Shown here one piece after another: positions 40,101 to 50,117 of a DNA stretch of 64,000 nt (positions are counted from its first letter, which is position 1; each line of letters begins with the position of its first letter). Source of the DNA: Zonotrichia leucophrys gambelii (lineage: Eukaryota > Chordata > Aves > Passeriformes > Passerellidae); contig NC_088175.1 of the NCBI RefSeq assembly GCF_028769735.1, positions 5,704,001 to 5,768,000 on the forward strand. The letters run 5' to 3'. The notes under the pieces are model-generated. The model was given only the letters and a program-made list of their open reading frames with translations, had not been told where the DNA came from and made no database searches. Position numbers and translations under genes: made by a program.

Positions 40101-42013
40101 TCAGCCACTCTCACAATGCTCCTTTGGATTTTTACTATTACTAGATACCCAATTTCTTAACTCCATCCCTCTGTATCAAATAGGCACCTGGGAGGTATTT
40201 TTTTTGCCATGTATGGTGCACTAACCTCATACTTCACTTCCCCAAACTCCAAATGAGTATTACTATTTTTTTTCTGTATCTCTTTTGGAAGGTGAACTCA
40301 CTAGTGAGTCTTACACTCTTACTTAATATTCAAAATTTTGAGAAACTCATTCTAGCCCCCATCTTATATTCACATTGTTTTCCCCAACTCTTTCACTGTA
40401 CTAAAAAATAACAGCCACCTAGTTTTTATTTATCAATGTCAAACTACTTTTTAAATTACCCTTTATGTTAATGACATCTTCTTAGCAGATATTATATCCT
40501 CTCTAGGCTCTCTGAGTATATTTCTGTGCCAATTACCGCAGAACACTCAGTTGAGAATTATTTTACTCAGTTCCTCCTTTTCTTCCTCCATTCTATTTTC
40601 CCTCTTCAAGAAATCAGTTTCCTGTCAGGCAGGAGTTAAAGGTTCCAAAGCTGAGCTGAGGTTCAAAAGACATTCAGACTTGAGAAGGCAGCTACAGGAA
40701 TCCTGTGTCAGACAGCCCATGAACAGTCACTCTTCTGGGTGGTGGCAACTATTTCTAGCTGTTATACCTCTTAAGAGGTTTCTAATAACTGTCAAATACA
40801 TTCCTCTCCTCATCAGTCTTATTTATTTCAGCATCCAATAGCCAGCAGGGAGCAGACAAGGAGAGAAGGCAAACATGATCCTTGCAAAGCCTTTTTTATC
40901 TGCAGATCAGCACCATCAACGTTCTGTAACTTAAGGGGTAACTTGCTCAGTGAACAAATGCCCCAGGGCAGAGCACAGGCCCTTCATGACAGAGCCAGTT
41001 GCTGCAGAGTCTCTGCTGCCTTAATTTGCAAATGCCACTACATCTTCACATGTGCCTTAGCATGCATCCCAGGCCTTGGGTCTACAGGAAAATCAGGTAT
41101 TCACTTAATAGTGCCACCACAAGAACTGCAGAGGAACAGGAATGCATGATTCTCATTCCTGGCCCCCAAAATCAGAAAGGATAAAAAAACCAAAAAAAAA
41201 CGAAGGTATAAGCACAAAGTCAAAATAAGCTCTTTTCAGCTCCCTCCCCCCAAAGCGCTTAGGTTTAGTTACTGCATTCAAACAGCAGCCCTTTAATCAA
41301 GGAGCCCTACTTATTCATGAGGAGAACTGTAGCTAGACAAGCCTTTCAAACACTGGCTCTGCCATCTGGCAGCAGCACTGAGACTTGTTCCCAGACACAC
41401 ACAGAGCGCTGGTAATTGCCCTCACGTGGACTTGCAAGGCACTGCAATTGTTCTGGAATTTAAAACCTCCATGTGGATTTGGCTCCAGATGTGGATTTGT
41501 CTTTGTGAAGGAAAAGGTACTACTAATTATCAAATATTTTCCGGACCCCCCAGCCCCAAGCACTTTTCATTTTGCTCTCCCCCTTTATTTTTGTGGTCTT
41601 CTACATCACCAACAGCAAAAAAAAACCAAAAAAACAAACCGATTGTGTAGGTCTGCGGATCAGTAGCTTAAAAAATTCATACCATGGAATAATGTTTGTC
41701 ACATTTCTCTTGCTTTCCCTGTCCCCGTGGATTTGACACTGAGCAAGTGCCCAGTGGAGAACAAAGATCATCTGGGGGACTGTTCTGTAGGCTTTCCTTT
41801 TTTCAAATTAATTTTAATTCATAATGGAAAGGTCACAGACATAAGCTCTCTACCAAAAGTGGCAACTTTGCATTCTTCAAGTGACACATGTAAGGAAAGA
41901 AGGGAATAAAAGTAGTGGAAGAGACTTACATTTTGCTTCAGACAGATTCTGGTTAGGTGACCAGACCAGCATGCCGAGATTCTCTCTCTCCTGACTTCGC
42001 CTTGCAAGTTTGG
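4077..42013 (-). CDS. RCOR1: RCOR1 (REST corepressor 1 / CoREST), spliced coding sequence, 5' part missing
   Basis: Minus-strand join in transcript order: 42013-41930, 23751-23699, 19823-19662, 17120-17002, 13076-12998, 8495-8301, 7310-7233, 7067-7010, 6460-6231, 4118-4077. Every intron inside the join is GT-AG and the phases connect without a frameshift. Visible domains in order are the C-terminal part of ELM2, SANT1 (DEWTVEDK through FYYSWKK), an acidic and basic spacer, the LSD1-binding linker with its coiled coil, SANT2 (NARWTTDEQ through [10 protein letters not shown]) and the short tail ending DVRYASAS. Family knowledge: CoREST is a nuclear scaffold that recruits HDAC1/2 through ELM2-SANT1 and activates LSD1 on nucleosomes through the linker and SANT2. 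The tail and the [13 protein letters not shown] block identify RCOR1 rather than RCOR2 or RCOR3. About 120 N-terminal residues (exons 1-2) lie beyond position 64000. Residue numbers below assume the human length of 485. Confidence 0.96.
4119..6230 (-). other. RCOR1 intron 11, no gene seen
   Basis: 2,112 bp with donor GTAAAT and acceptor CCTCCAG. I see no repeat family or coding block. Reading through the donor would extend the exon 11 frame by 24 codons to a stop near 6150, so intron retention would replace the normal tail. Confidence 0.85.
6231..6460 (-). CDS. RCOR1: RCOR1 exon 11, most of SANT2 and acidic C-terminal region
   Basis: 230 bp, about residues 396-472. It begins inside an alanine codon (G from exon 10, CA here) and encodes [15 protein letters not shown], then the helix [11 protein letters not shown], then [17 protein letters not shown] and an acidic end (MSEEEDE). 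The acceptor is GCTTTTAG (complement of 6461-6468) and the donor is GAG|GTAAAT. Family knowledge: this is the second and third helices of the SANT2 Myb-like fold, whose basic face contacts nucleosomal DNA so that LSD1 can act on histone H3. The sequence is nearly unchanged from mammals. The EWEAEHG segment and what follows separate RCOR1 from RCOR3. Confidence 0.97.
7010..7067 (-). CDS. RCOR1: RCOR1 exon 10, start of SANT2
   Basis: 58 bp encoding [19 protein letters not shown] plus the first base of the next alanine codon, about residues 377-395. The acceptor is GTGTCTAG (complement of 7068-7075) and the donor is CAAG|GTATGG. It supplies the first helix of SANT2, with the conserved tryptophan of the Myb/SANT core. 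From memory the human exon reads VIQKCN and TTEEQ where this one has VVQKFN and TTDEQ, which are conservative changes. The intron towards exon 9 is only 165 bp, the shortest in the gene. Confidence 0.96.
7233..7310 (-). CDS. RCOR1: RCOR1 exon 9, LSD1-binding coiled coil
   Basis: 78 bp, 26 codons, about residues 351-376. It encodes [15 protein letters not shown], then [11 protein letters not shown]. The acceptor is CTTTTCAG (complement of 7311-7318) and the donor is GAG|GTGAGA; both ends are phase 0. The heptad pattern continues the helix from exon 8. In the LSD1-CoREST structure this helix packs against the tower domain of LSD1. From memory human has LDGGIEPY where this exon has LEGGIEQY, so a proline near the end of the coiled coil is glutamine here. 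Confidence 0.96.
8301..8495 (-). CDS. RCOR1: RCOR1 exon 8, LSD1-binding linker and first half of coiled coil
   Basis: 195 bp, 65 codons, about residues 286-350, both ends phase 0. It encodes [15 protein letters not shown], a lysine-rich stretch ([12 protein letters not shown]), then the helical [20 protein letters not shown] and ending SIKRQ. The acceptor is TTTGCCAG (complement of 8496-8503) and the donor is CAG|GTACGA. Family knowledge: this linker wraps LSD1 and leads into the helix that pairs with the tower. VKKE fits the psi-K-x-E sumoylation consensus; that it is modified here is inference. The KRKPPK run could act as a nuclear localisation signal. Confidence 0.97.
10885..11245 (-). mobile_element. 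CR1 LINE 3' fragment
   Basis: Read on the plus strand, this follows the antisense of the avian CR1 3' end: gaagacctccaagatcatgg, gagtccaacc, tccagggatggagactctgc, ggcagcccattccagtgctt, agaagagaccaac, gctacaacctccttccaggc and ctcctctccagactgaacaa. The CR1 3' terminus lies at the low coordinate, so the element is in the same orientation as RCOR1. It is 5'-truncated, as is usual for CR1, and moderately diverged. Plus-strand open frame 10986-11222 is only a shadow of this repeat. The family assignment is from memory of CR1 consensus wording. Confidence 0.9.
12717..12739. repeat. Perfect 9-bp inverted repeat, 5-nt loop
   Basis: Arms ttaaaccac (12717-12725) and gtggtttaa (12731-12739) enclose tgagg. 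No function is evident. Confidence 0.8.
12998..13076 (-). CDS. RCOR1: RCOR1 exon 7, acidic spacer between SANT1 and the LSD1 linker
   Basis: 79 bp, about residues 259-285. It completes a serine codon (AG from exon 6, T here), then encodes [18 protein letters not shown] followed by QNKESKKE. The acceptor is GTCTTCCAG (complement of 13077-13085) and the donor is GAG|GTAGAA. The hydrophobic IDIEV core flanked by acidic residues has the form of a SUMO-interacting motif, which is known for CoREST1. SEDE looks like a casein kinase 2 target. Human has ELEE and VDQ where this exon has EMEE and VEQ, from memory. Confidence 0.95.
13077..17001 (-). other. RCOR1 intron 6
   Basis: 3,925 bp, GT-AG. It carries the 243-bp LTR-like tandem duplication (14245-14781) and a small hairpin with 9-bp arms (15260-15268 and 15274-15282, aagctaagc and gcttagctt). 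A GC-richer stretch at about 13880-14240 precedes the duplication and may belong to the same insertion. Confidence 0.85.
14245..14781. repeat. Duplicated 243-bp LTR-like sequence with a 47-bp partial copy between
   Basis: Copy A is 14245-14487 and copy B is 14539-14781. Both begin TGTGGGGGCCTGAATATTTG, end GATTACAACA and align without gaps; I count about 12 differences in 243 bp (about 95% identity). Between them, 14492-14538 repeats the first 47 bases of the unit. The TG...CA termini, an internal AATAAA (14363-14368 in copy A) and the GC-moderate body suggest a short retroviral LTR, but I do not recognise the family and no internal retroviral gene is present. A plain segmental tandem duplication is the alternative. 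Short open frames on the minus strand here are shadows. Confidence 0.75.
17002..17120 (-). CDS. RCOR1: RCOR1 exon 6, second half of SANT1 and basic region
   Basis: 119 bp, about residues 220-258 plus the first two bases of the next serine codon. It encodes [18 protein letters not shown], then [20 protein letters not shown]. The acceptor is ATTTACAG (complement of 17121-17128) and the donor is AG|GTAGGT. It supplies the third helix of SANT1, which with ELM2 binds HDAC1/2 and forms the inositol-phosphate-lined interface known in this family. The basic tail (RKQKRERE) leads into the acidic spacer of exon 7. The encoded protein matches my memory of human exactly. Confidence 0.97.
17121..19661 (-). 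other. RCOR1 intron 5, no gene or clear repeat seen
   Basis: 2,541 bp with donor GTAAGT and acceptor ATTTACAG. Short open frames on both strands at 18456-18915 overlap each other and show no recognisable protein. Confidence 0.85.
19662..19823 (-). CDS. RCOR1: RCOR1 exon 5, end of ELM2 and first half of SANT1
   Basis: 162 bp, 54 codons, about residues 166-219, both ends phase 0. It encodes [19 protein letters not shown] at the end of ELM2, then the SANT1 entry [18 protein letters not shown] and [12 protein letters not shown]. The acceptor is ATTTCTAG (complement of 19824-19831) and the donor is ATG|GTAAGT, a perfect consensus. ELM2 plus SANT1 is the HDAC1/2 recruitment module. The encoded protein matches my memory of human exactly. 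Confidence 0.97.
20365..20396. repeat. Perfect 13-bp inverted repeat, 6-nt loop
   Basis: Left arm ttttgttcccttg (20365-20377), loop agagaa, right arm caagggaacaaaa (20384-20396). Beyond a one-base bulge, ctc and gag add three more pairs (20362-20364 and 20398-20400). Confidence 0.9.
21263..21318. repeat. Two-segment inverted repeat (9 + 8 bp)
   Basis: Outer arms ggccttccc (21263-21271) and gggaaggcc (21310-21318) and inner arms cctttgtc (21277-21284) and gacaaagg (21296-21303) are both perfect. A 5 x 6 nt internal loop separates them and the terminal loop is 11 nt. Confidence 0.85.
23699..23751 (-). CDS. RCOR1: RCOR1 exon 4, ELM2 helix
   Basis: 53 bp, about residues 148-165. It completes a leucine codon (T from exon 3, TG here), then encodes [17 protein letters not shown]. 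The acceptor is GTTTTTCAG (complement of 23752-23760) and the donor is CAG|GTAACA. It was found by matching the conserved ELM2 helix, since it is too short to stand out as an open frame. The phases on both sides join exons 3 and 5 exactly. Confidence 0.96.
25772..25788 (+). repeat. Poly(A) run
   Basis: About 17 consecutive A bases. It may be the tail of a retroposed sequence, but nothing recognisable lies upstream. Confidence 0.9.
28650..28895. promoter_or_regulatory. CpG-dense patch within intron 3
   Basis: I count about 22 CpG dinucleotides in some 245 bp, against very few in the flanking kilobases. It begins at cacgtagacacgtg and includes gccgcgccgctgccccggc. It is too short to be a classical CpG island. 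It could be an intragenic regulatory element, an alternative promoter, or a GC-rich insertion next to the A-rich run at 28569-28598. No TATA box or exon could be assigned. Confidence 0.4.
28921..28971 (+). mobile_element. CR1 LINE extreme 3' end, short remnant
   Basis: The order gatct, aggtc, ttctaaccttaattattct and ttctatt follows the sense 3' terminus of avian CR1 elements. Only about 50 bp are recognisable. It is antisense to RCOR1. Confidence 0.5.
36122..36167. repeat. Strong inverted repeat, 14 bp perfect plus 6 more pairs
   Basis: The left arm (36122-36142) is ctccctttcccccc then agccaca. The right arm (36146-36167) is tgtggccagggggg then aaagggag. The outer 14 bp pair perfectly; after one mismatch and bulge a further 6 pairs close on a ggg loop. 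One strand of the outer stem is all pyrimidine and the other all purine. Confidence 0.9.
38290..38941 (+). mobile_element. Solo LTR of an avian endogenous retrovirus
   Basis: About 650 bp, from TGTCGGATCTCAAG to a CA-ending CCTCCACACA. In correct order for an LTR it has a pyrimidine-rich U3 stretch, a TATA box (TATAAAG, 38680-38686), an AATAAA (38784-38789) about 100 bp later, and a GC-richer U5-like end. No gag, pol or env sequence flanks it, so it is probably a solo LTR left by recombination. It is antisense to RCOR1, the orientation usually tolerated in introns. Target-site duplications are not clear; only actt recurs near both ends. The subfamily is not identified. Confidence 0.8.
41930..42013 (-). 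CDS. RCOR1: RCOR1 exon 3, ELM2 core; the most 5' coding exon in the window
   Basis: 84 bp, about residues 121-147 with a split codon at each end. It encodes [17 protein letters not shown], then [10 protein letters not shown]. The first two bases (CC) complete an alanine codon whose G must end exon 2. The last base (T) starts the leucine codon finished by exon 4. The acceptor is TTCTCTTAAG (complement of 42014-42023) and the donor is T|GTAAGT. From memory human has ERDN where this exon has EREN. It is isolated between an 18.2 kb and a greater than 21.9 kb intron. Confidence 0.95.
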
Positions 42014-45000
42014 CTTAAGAGAAAACAGACACAAACCAAGTTACAGAGAAAGTAATTTCAGATGCAAAATGGATACAAAAACGACTTATCACACATCTGC
42101 AACTTTTAATCAAGATATAAAACCCATCCACAGAGTTAAAACCCCATCTTCCCATTCAGACCTGAGGCTTTTCCTTGTTTCTTCAACGCATCAGCCTCTA
42201 TATAACATGACAGATACTGCACACTCTCATGCAGCACACTAAGCAGCATACGTTAGATCTAAATTAAAAGTTAATTAATGTTTCTCTTCCAGCACACTTG
42301 ATTATTTTTCTCCCAGCCATCATTAAATGAAAAAGGGAGGAGCTAGGCTCAGGCAGCAGGCTCCAAGCTCTGGACATCATGAGACTGCAGAGTGCAGACA
42401 GATTAACCCTTCAGGGTAGGCACATGCATAAAACCTCCCACACCACACTTCTGAGCACCTCCTGCACTGTCCCAGCAGCCCCTCTGTGCCTCCATGCCCC
42501 ATACAATCAGGAATGCCCACCCAGGTGACACTGGGTCCCTCAGGTCACAAGCAGGTCCCAGTCTCAGCTGCTCCAGAGAAATCAAAATGCATCCACACCC
42601 ACACTGAGACACAAACCCACACTCGGACAAGTCTGTTTTTAACCAGCTTAACACCTGGCGGGCAGCAGAGCTCTGAAAGTCTCAAGTGAAGATCTACAGC
42701 TGCACATAGTTTGTAAAAGCAACTTCAAACTAAGGTATGTTTCAAGAGCAAGCTCTTGTCAATTCTGATGATGTTCGGTCACAAGCAGTCAAAAGAGGAG
42801 GAGGAGGAAGAGGATGAGAAGAGGAAAAAAAGCAACTCCCTCCTTTGAGTCAGCACACACACAGCCATCCCAACCACCCGCCCTGGCAGAGAGAAACTTG
42901 CAAATCTTGTTACAAATGAGTACCTGCAGTGCTATTTCCACTACAAAATGCCACATAACGCTCAAGTTTTATGCAATATTTCAACATAATGCTATTTTCT
43001 CTGTGCTGTGCAATTAGACATGTAACCACCACTGCATGATGCATTCAAACAGGTCAGAAAAGATCTAGTAACACAAAGTTACATTACAGTACTGTGAACA
43101 CTCATGGTTTCACCACTGTTTTTAACCTGAAATCTGCTCAGCTAAGAACAGTCAGGATTCAGATGACAAAAATATTTTAACATTAAATTTAAAGTACAAA
43201 TAGCACGTATTAAAAATAACCACCTGTCAGCAACACATCTACACTGAACTACCAGGTTTCTTTCACAACAGACACCATGATTATCTTTCACTCAGGTTTT
43301 TGGGAAGGTTTGGGAAGGTTTCACATTGTTTTAGGGTGGTTAGCAACTGCACATACAAGGTATTTTGCACACTCTGCATGTTCATTACTTTCTAACTAGG
43401 CAAAAAAAAAAAGGAGTGAGAAGAGACAACATCCTCTGTTGGCAAGAGATGGGAGGTGAAGACCAGACACAGAACACAAAGAATGTTGAAATTAAAATTA
43501 CAGTCTTGAAACATTTGGCATTAAATTTCACCTTCTTCCTCATTTCAAGTCTAGGCTGGAATGCAAAGAAAGAGTCAACCCTAAGCCTCCCCTTTATCAA
43601 ATTTTTCCCTTCAGTCTCCTTTTCCAGGACAGCCTGTTCTACTAAGTATAACATGGGGTTGCATAGAACAGAAGAGTAAAAAGTCTCTCTCCTTACTTTA
43701 ACCTACACTGAAAAGCACACTCTTATCCCATAAAAATACTCAGACAGCAATCATCAGTCAGGTGTCCATGAATTTAAACACTTCCATCCCAATCCCAACA
43801 CACCCCCAGTACCCACTGCAGCTCAGGAGCCTGATGCCCAAACACTGCCAGGCGAGGTGTGCCACCAGGCAATGGCAGCCTGCCTTTAGCAGAGAACCCA
43901 CCTCAATCAGGAAAAGGAAAGTTTTCTCCCAGTTTAGCAGTCTGAACCTCCTCTGCCCTGGGACACATCAGGTGCACATCCCAGCCCAGCTGCCCTGTCA
44001 GGAGCAGGGCTCCATTAGCTCAGCTCAGCCACAGTGGGTTGGGTGAAGTTTCACCTCCCATGGTTGAAACCCCAAGTTTGGCGTTGGGGCACTGCAGAGG
44101 GAGCCCCACAGCCCTTCCAGGGAGGTGCTGCAGGACCTCACGGCACCCAAAAGCAGCATGGCCAAACGTGTTCCTCATGCTGCTCCACAGCTCTACAACA
44201 GGAGCCCAGGAATCCCCTCTGCCAAGGAAATGCCTTGGGTTAAGGAGCTACCTCCTTCCAGCCAGGCATTCCCTCCCTGGGCACCACACACAGAGGTGCC
44301 TGCAGATGCTGGGCTTCATGCCACCCTCAGGACCCCCATTTGCCCAATTCCCACAGCCCAGTGTCAGCTCCTCTCTCCTGCCCCTCCGTAGCACCAACCA
44401 GCCAAGTTACACCGGGCTCATCAAAGGGTGTGGAGCAGCACCTCCAGTGTTCCTGCAACTTGTCCCCTGCTCCACCTCTCGACCCAAGCCCACACCTATC
44501 CACCCTCGGGCCTCATTCCTTGACAGTCCAAGGCACACAGTAAGGTTATGCTGAAACTCATGCTTTTCTGCAAAGGGCAGAAGCACCTAAAGGCTAACAC
44601 ACATAGAAAGATGGGAATCCATAAAGGCTGATTCTCCCTCCCTACATTCCAAGATGCTTGCCAGGTCCTTCACCTTCTGGCACCACATCCTCCCCAGCAC
44701 CCCTTCTCAAGCCCACAGCCCCACATTTACTGTGCCTCATATGCAAGGCAGACATGACAGGCTTTCTTCCAGAACAGTGCTGACCCCACCACAAATATAC
44801 ACAGCATAAGTACTCTTACTGCATGATGTACCAACAAAAAGCTTAAGAGCTTGCTCAGAATTTGGAATCACATTGAAATGAAATGACTGCTTCAGAGCAC
44901 CAGTCATGAGAGCAGAAGAGGGGCCTCAGAGCAGAGTGGCTGCTCCATCCCTTTATAGCACCATTCCAAGCACAGCTGCAATGCTCACCAACACTGCCCA

Positions 45001-46925
45001 TGCTTCTGAACAAGGACTATCAGGATGAATTCTGACACTCTGCACTTCAGTGATAAAGCTGTAAAGATAATTCAATTTAATCTGTTGCATATTTCATGTA
45101 AAAATAGCCACGTAAGAAGGGCAAGGGTTATTCTTTTTTTAGGAGAACAGATCAATTTAAGATCAATGAGATTTGCTTGTTTAAGCAACTGCAGTTGAAC
45201 CAGTGCAACCTGTGCTTAGAGAAGCTGTATAGTGGCAGACAAGAAGATCTGACATTTCAGGTCATCCTACACTTTCATCTAGCTACCCACCAGGTATTTG
45301 TAAAGTCTCTGCCACAGCCATTAGCTCCATGTCAGGGGTTGTGGGAGCCAACACTCTGTAATCCCTTTCCCACTGTTGGCTTTCCCATTTGTCCCAAGTC
45401 TGTCAGCAATCATGGTTGCTTCCTCCAAGAGGAAAACCTCCTACTACAACCAGCACCCCCTAAATTTTGTTCCACTATCAGAATTCACAGGGAATGCAAA
45501 CTTCCAATGCCTTTACCCAGGCAGAGAATGCAGCCCCAACCAGGCACAGTATCATGTTGCTTTTTCCACAGCAGTTACCATATCTGTCTCTTTTCTTACC
45601 ACTAGAATATAACCCTACTCTACAGACTACACACTAAAACTCAGGAGAGAACCAATCCAGCCTAAAATTCACTTTGAGAAGAAAATGGTATTTTAAAAGT
45701 TTGTCCCATTTTACAGATGTGGTTTACTGCAGAAGCCCAAAAAGTTCTACTGTGGAAGGGAGGAAATGAAGCAGAGTAGAAGACATATATATCACTATTA
45801 TTCTAAAATGTTGTGGAGGGGGTTTGGAGTTCCCCTCCCCCGGAGCTGTGAGGGCACATCTCAAAACCAGTGTGCAGAAATACCTTGATTTGCACAGGAG
45901 AGAAATGACACAGCCCCTTTATTTCCCATCACTTCTACCCAAAGACTGAGGCTCTCCATCCCTGGGGGCTCCCTGAGCTAATAATGCACCTGGACATGCA
46001 AGAGCAGCACACTGCAAGATTTGGAACCCTGATCCACAGCAGCTAAGGCTCTCCTCACCTCTACCCATGAGCTGTCAAGCCAGGACATCTGCTAGGAAAA
46101 GGGAAACAGGGATTTCTCCAAACTACCAAAGGTCACTGTAGCAGTGTACATCCATCAAGTTCCCCCTAGAGGTCAGAGAGTATCTCCCCTGTCCTTCTGA
46201 CCCCTCCCAAATTTCAAGTTAGCCATGGAAACAGTGGTATCAGAAGGAAATAATCAGAAGGTTCAAGAGCACCACTGCAAAAGAGCATTGTTTCCCCTTC
46301 CACCATCTACTTGACAAACCAAAGCAGGGCATCTACCTGAGCTTTAAAAATATAAAAGTAATCCAACAAAAAAGCTATTAGCTTTAACTCCATACCAGTT
46401 CCTGGATTTCTACCACATATACTTAGAGACAAGAAGAAGAGTAAGGAAGTAGAGACAGTCAGGATACCTCCCTCACCCACAGCACCAGCTTAAACCACCT
46501 TAAGGCCCACGGGTGGAATGGACACCATTCACAAGGAGAGTGCAGGAAGGCAAAACACTGCCTGCAAGCAGGAGCCCAGCACTGAGCAGCTCCAGCCTGA
46601 CACATCACATTTTATTTTTCTTCCCCAAGTTAGAGAAGAAACATGCCAGAATAAACTCAGTAGGAGCAGAGGCCTCTCACAGAGGCACCAATCACTCTGT
46701 CATCTGTTATTTTGCTTCTCTGCAAGGCAGCAGTGCCAGCTCCCACTCGAGTTCCTGCACTTGAGGGACCTGCTCTGTCCCACAGCTCTCCCCAAGGATG
46801 CTGCATGATCCAGGCACAGCTGTGAGCCATTCAGGAGCTTTACATTTCCTCTGGACACCTGGACTGACCCCCTGGAGAAAGGATACTCACCTCCTGCAGA
46901 TGACAAGACACATTTTGCTCCAACT

Positions 46926-46964
46926 GCATCCTGCCCAAGTCGAGGTGAGGCTTGGGCAGGATGC
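46926..46964. repeat. Perfect 14-bp inverted repeat, 11-nt loop
   Basis: Left arm gcatcctgcccaag (46926-46939), right arm cttgggcaggatgc (46951-46964). A T-G wobble and a C-G pair extend the stem inward to 16 pairs. Outside it, tgct and agca can pair across a small internal loop. Confidence 0.92.
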
Positions 46965-49900
46965 CTCCAGCATTTTTCCTTCTCCATAACCCTCTCAGTA
47001 GTCTCTGATGTTTTTGCTGTTGCTGTTTGCACAGGGCATTTCAGAGCTATTGAAACCCTCTGGATTTCAAAGCAAAGCACAGTTACACATGACTGTGTGA
47101 GGTCACTGCAATACACACCATGGAGAGTGAGACCCTGCTCTAGTCAGCTGCTTCTGTTGTTTAGAATAAGGTAACTCAGAAGAGTAGGTCCACAGTCAGG
47201 CGCTGGATACGAACACATCCTTCTGTACCTTCTCTGGGAAGAAAACAGGAGCCTTAAACCAAAGTTTAACAGCACTTGCCATAAAACTACAGGCAATTCT
47301 TCAGGCACTGATCTTTTGCAAAACAACAGGTAAGAATATACCTCCAGATCTGAACAACGTCCTCCATGAAGTTAATAAAGATTATACAACAACTGAAATA
47401 CTCAAGGTGAAGGATGGCAAGATTCCCACCTAAAAAAGGTATTCCTTTACTAACAGCACTTACTGATCTCCCCCAGCTGGTACTAACTCATTTTTAAATC
47501 ACACAGTGCAGATCTTAAAAGAAAGTGTAAGAAATACCTCTTCCTTTTAATATGCAACCCTGAGCATTATATATAAAACATGCATTGTGTAATATCCAAA
47601 GGTGAATAGATGCTTTTATTGTTTGGAAGAGCTGGAGCTGCCATACAATAACTTAGCTGCTGAATGCTTCTTAAAGCAGTTTCGGATCAAGTCTAATGTA
47701 TTTACTTCTAGTGAAGTGAGATTAAACAAGTGCTTCCATTCCCAACTCTGCATTTTCTTTATCAATGCAGAACTTAAATTTATTGCATAGTGTAAAATTC
47801 CCTGTTTACAGTACCCATGATGGCTGTTAAACAAAATAAGACAAGGGAGGCACAGGCTCCAAGAGCACAAAAAAATTCTCTTATGGGTTCACTGGTATTA
47901 TTCAAGCTCACAGTGTAATTGTAAATGCACAGCTGTGGTACAATAGCACAACACCTATGTGACACAAGAGAATTCAAACAAAATTCAGGGTCAGAAGAAA
48001 AGCTTTTTCCACTTTCCTTCCTCACTACTGGCACTGGTGTCCCAAGCAGCAACTCAAAGACATTTGAAGAACTTTCCTGCTCATCTCCACTTCCTCCTGC
48101 ATGTGACTTCTCCCTGAGTCAGCAGATAATGCTTGTGATCCCCTTTCATTCCTGTTTTCCAAGGACTGCCTAGTCATAGCAGCTGGTACTTCATAGAAAT
48201 ACCATCACTGAACAGACTATAGCAGCATTAAATGAAACAGAACTGGAATCCTGCAAACTGAGAAACATTTTTTAATTAAAAAGCTATAAATGAAGCAGCA
48301 GTTAGCTCTTCCTATACACGACTACACCCGGCTGGCACTATAATCTATATGCAAATAAAGTTCTGAGGGCATTTTTGTATCTGCCTAGGGAAACAAAACC
48401 AACTATTTGGGTTTCTACACAGAGCAGCAGCACTGGAAACATGGAGTGAAGAGCATTACTGCCTCAAAATGACTGTAGGTGCTGTGCTACAAAACTCCAC
48501 AGTATCATGTTACAACTGTGAGCAAAATATTGCTTTAAAAATTACCCAGTTAAAGATTAATCACCCAGCAATGATTACAAAGGTCACTTTGCAGTGATAA
48601 AAATTATTACCATTAGAAGAACTGAAAGAGAAAATGAGAAAAAGCATAGATGGCAATAGCTGCTTTTTCTCTAAAGTAATCGAGTTCAACCCATCCTAAG
48701 TTTAAACACTGCATCTTTATATTATTATTTTTAAACCTTTTAAGAACACGTCTGACCCAAGATGCCTTTCCAGTTTAACACCCAGCTGTAACACAAAAGC
48801 TGTGCCCTACATTCTGCCCACAGCCCAGGCCAGACCGAACAATAAAGCCAGAACAGATGTTGAGGCCTTGCCTTGTATTTTCTTCTTGAATAACACGAGC
48901 CTGCTCATTCTCTCCTGCAAGCAGGTGGCACCAATGTGCAGCCATAGATGAGGTCTGAATAACTATACAAGCAAACAGCCTTTCAATATGCACTTTAAGT
49001 GTGCAAAATTTTCTACACCCATACAATTCCAACCTGAGCTCTTCAGTGAGTTCTGCACACATAAGCCCTGCAATCCACACACGAGCAGGAAGCACATTAC
49101 CCCACCAGGAGCATGAATATAGCCCTGCACATGCTTAGCATTGAGCAGCACACCTCTGCTAATCACAATGGGCTTTTGTCTAGACATGGCTGGGCTTTTG
49201 TACTGAAACCTGAAAGGGTTAGGGTTTTTTTAAAGAGAAAGTATAAAATTAAGAGGACAGAAAATGCACATTTGATCAAGATTTTATCAGACATCTCTTG
49301 CAAGCCTTTTAAAAACACCATCCACTTTTTTTTTTTTTTAAGGAGGACAGCTGCTAACTGTACCACAGCAATCCTGAATGCACAGCCAGAAAGCAGCAAC
49401 CAGAACAAAGCCAAAGCCTGCAGCACTCGTGTGACACTGAGCTGATGAGGCTCACCTGCCCTCCCATGCACACTTCTCCCTGCTCCACAGCTTCTGTTCT
49501 CCCCAACAAGATGACACTTCTTTCTTTCCTTCCTTTTTTCCCTTCCACACTATTCCCCTTCCAGTCTCATTCAGGTGACCAAAAAGTTACACAGGAATGC
49601 CTACATGCACGCAAGTTAAGATCCACATATTGAATTTAATACACAGAAAAGGAACAACAATAACACAGCAGTTTCCTCAAGTGCTAGGTCCTGTGCTGCT
49701 GACAAACATCGAGACACTGCTGAATCTATCTGAAGCCAAATAACCTACTCATGAGGAAGCAAAGATAAGGCAAACAAACCCTCTCTCTCCATCACAGATC
49801 TTGATTCTGCTGCCTCCCCTGATCTTTGACAATCAGCAACTCCTACATGCACAGCTCCACATTCATGCAGCCTCCCAATTCTTTACTAAGCTAGCCCCCA

Positions 49901-50117
49901 GCTCTTCCCACCCACTGAACGGGGTCCTCTGTTGTGTTCCCTTAAGAACAAGAGCAGCTGCTTGGGGCAGTCCTGCCCATTATTCACAGGCAGCACTTAG
50001 GAATAACAAGACCAGGACCAGCAGAGAGACTTCCTGAGCCTGGTACTGCATCTGCATCACTGGATTTAATGGCCCTTCATGGAAGGAGGGAGTAAAAAAA
50101 AAAAAAAAAAGTCTATC

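Larger units (their letters stand above)
23752..41929 (-). other. RCOR1 intron 3 (18.2 kb)
   Basis: 18,178 bp with donor GTAAGT and acceptor GTTTTTCAG. It holds A-rich runs (25772-25788 and 28569-28598), a CpG-dense patch (28650-28895), a CR1 3' tail (28921-28971), a strong hairpin (36122-36167) and an ERV LTR (38290-38941). I saw no coding exon matching CoREST and no other gene. Confidence 0.85.

Noticed and set aside
44039..44554. 171-codon plus-strand open frame in intron 2
   Set aside because: It lies in GC-rich, stop-poor DNA with three other overlapping open frames on the same strand. No recognisable protein or splice structure.
48660..48710. Possible CR1 end at taatcgagttcaacccatcc
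   Set aside because: Only about 20 bp resemble CR1 and the match does not extend.
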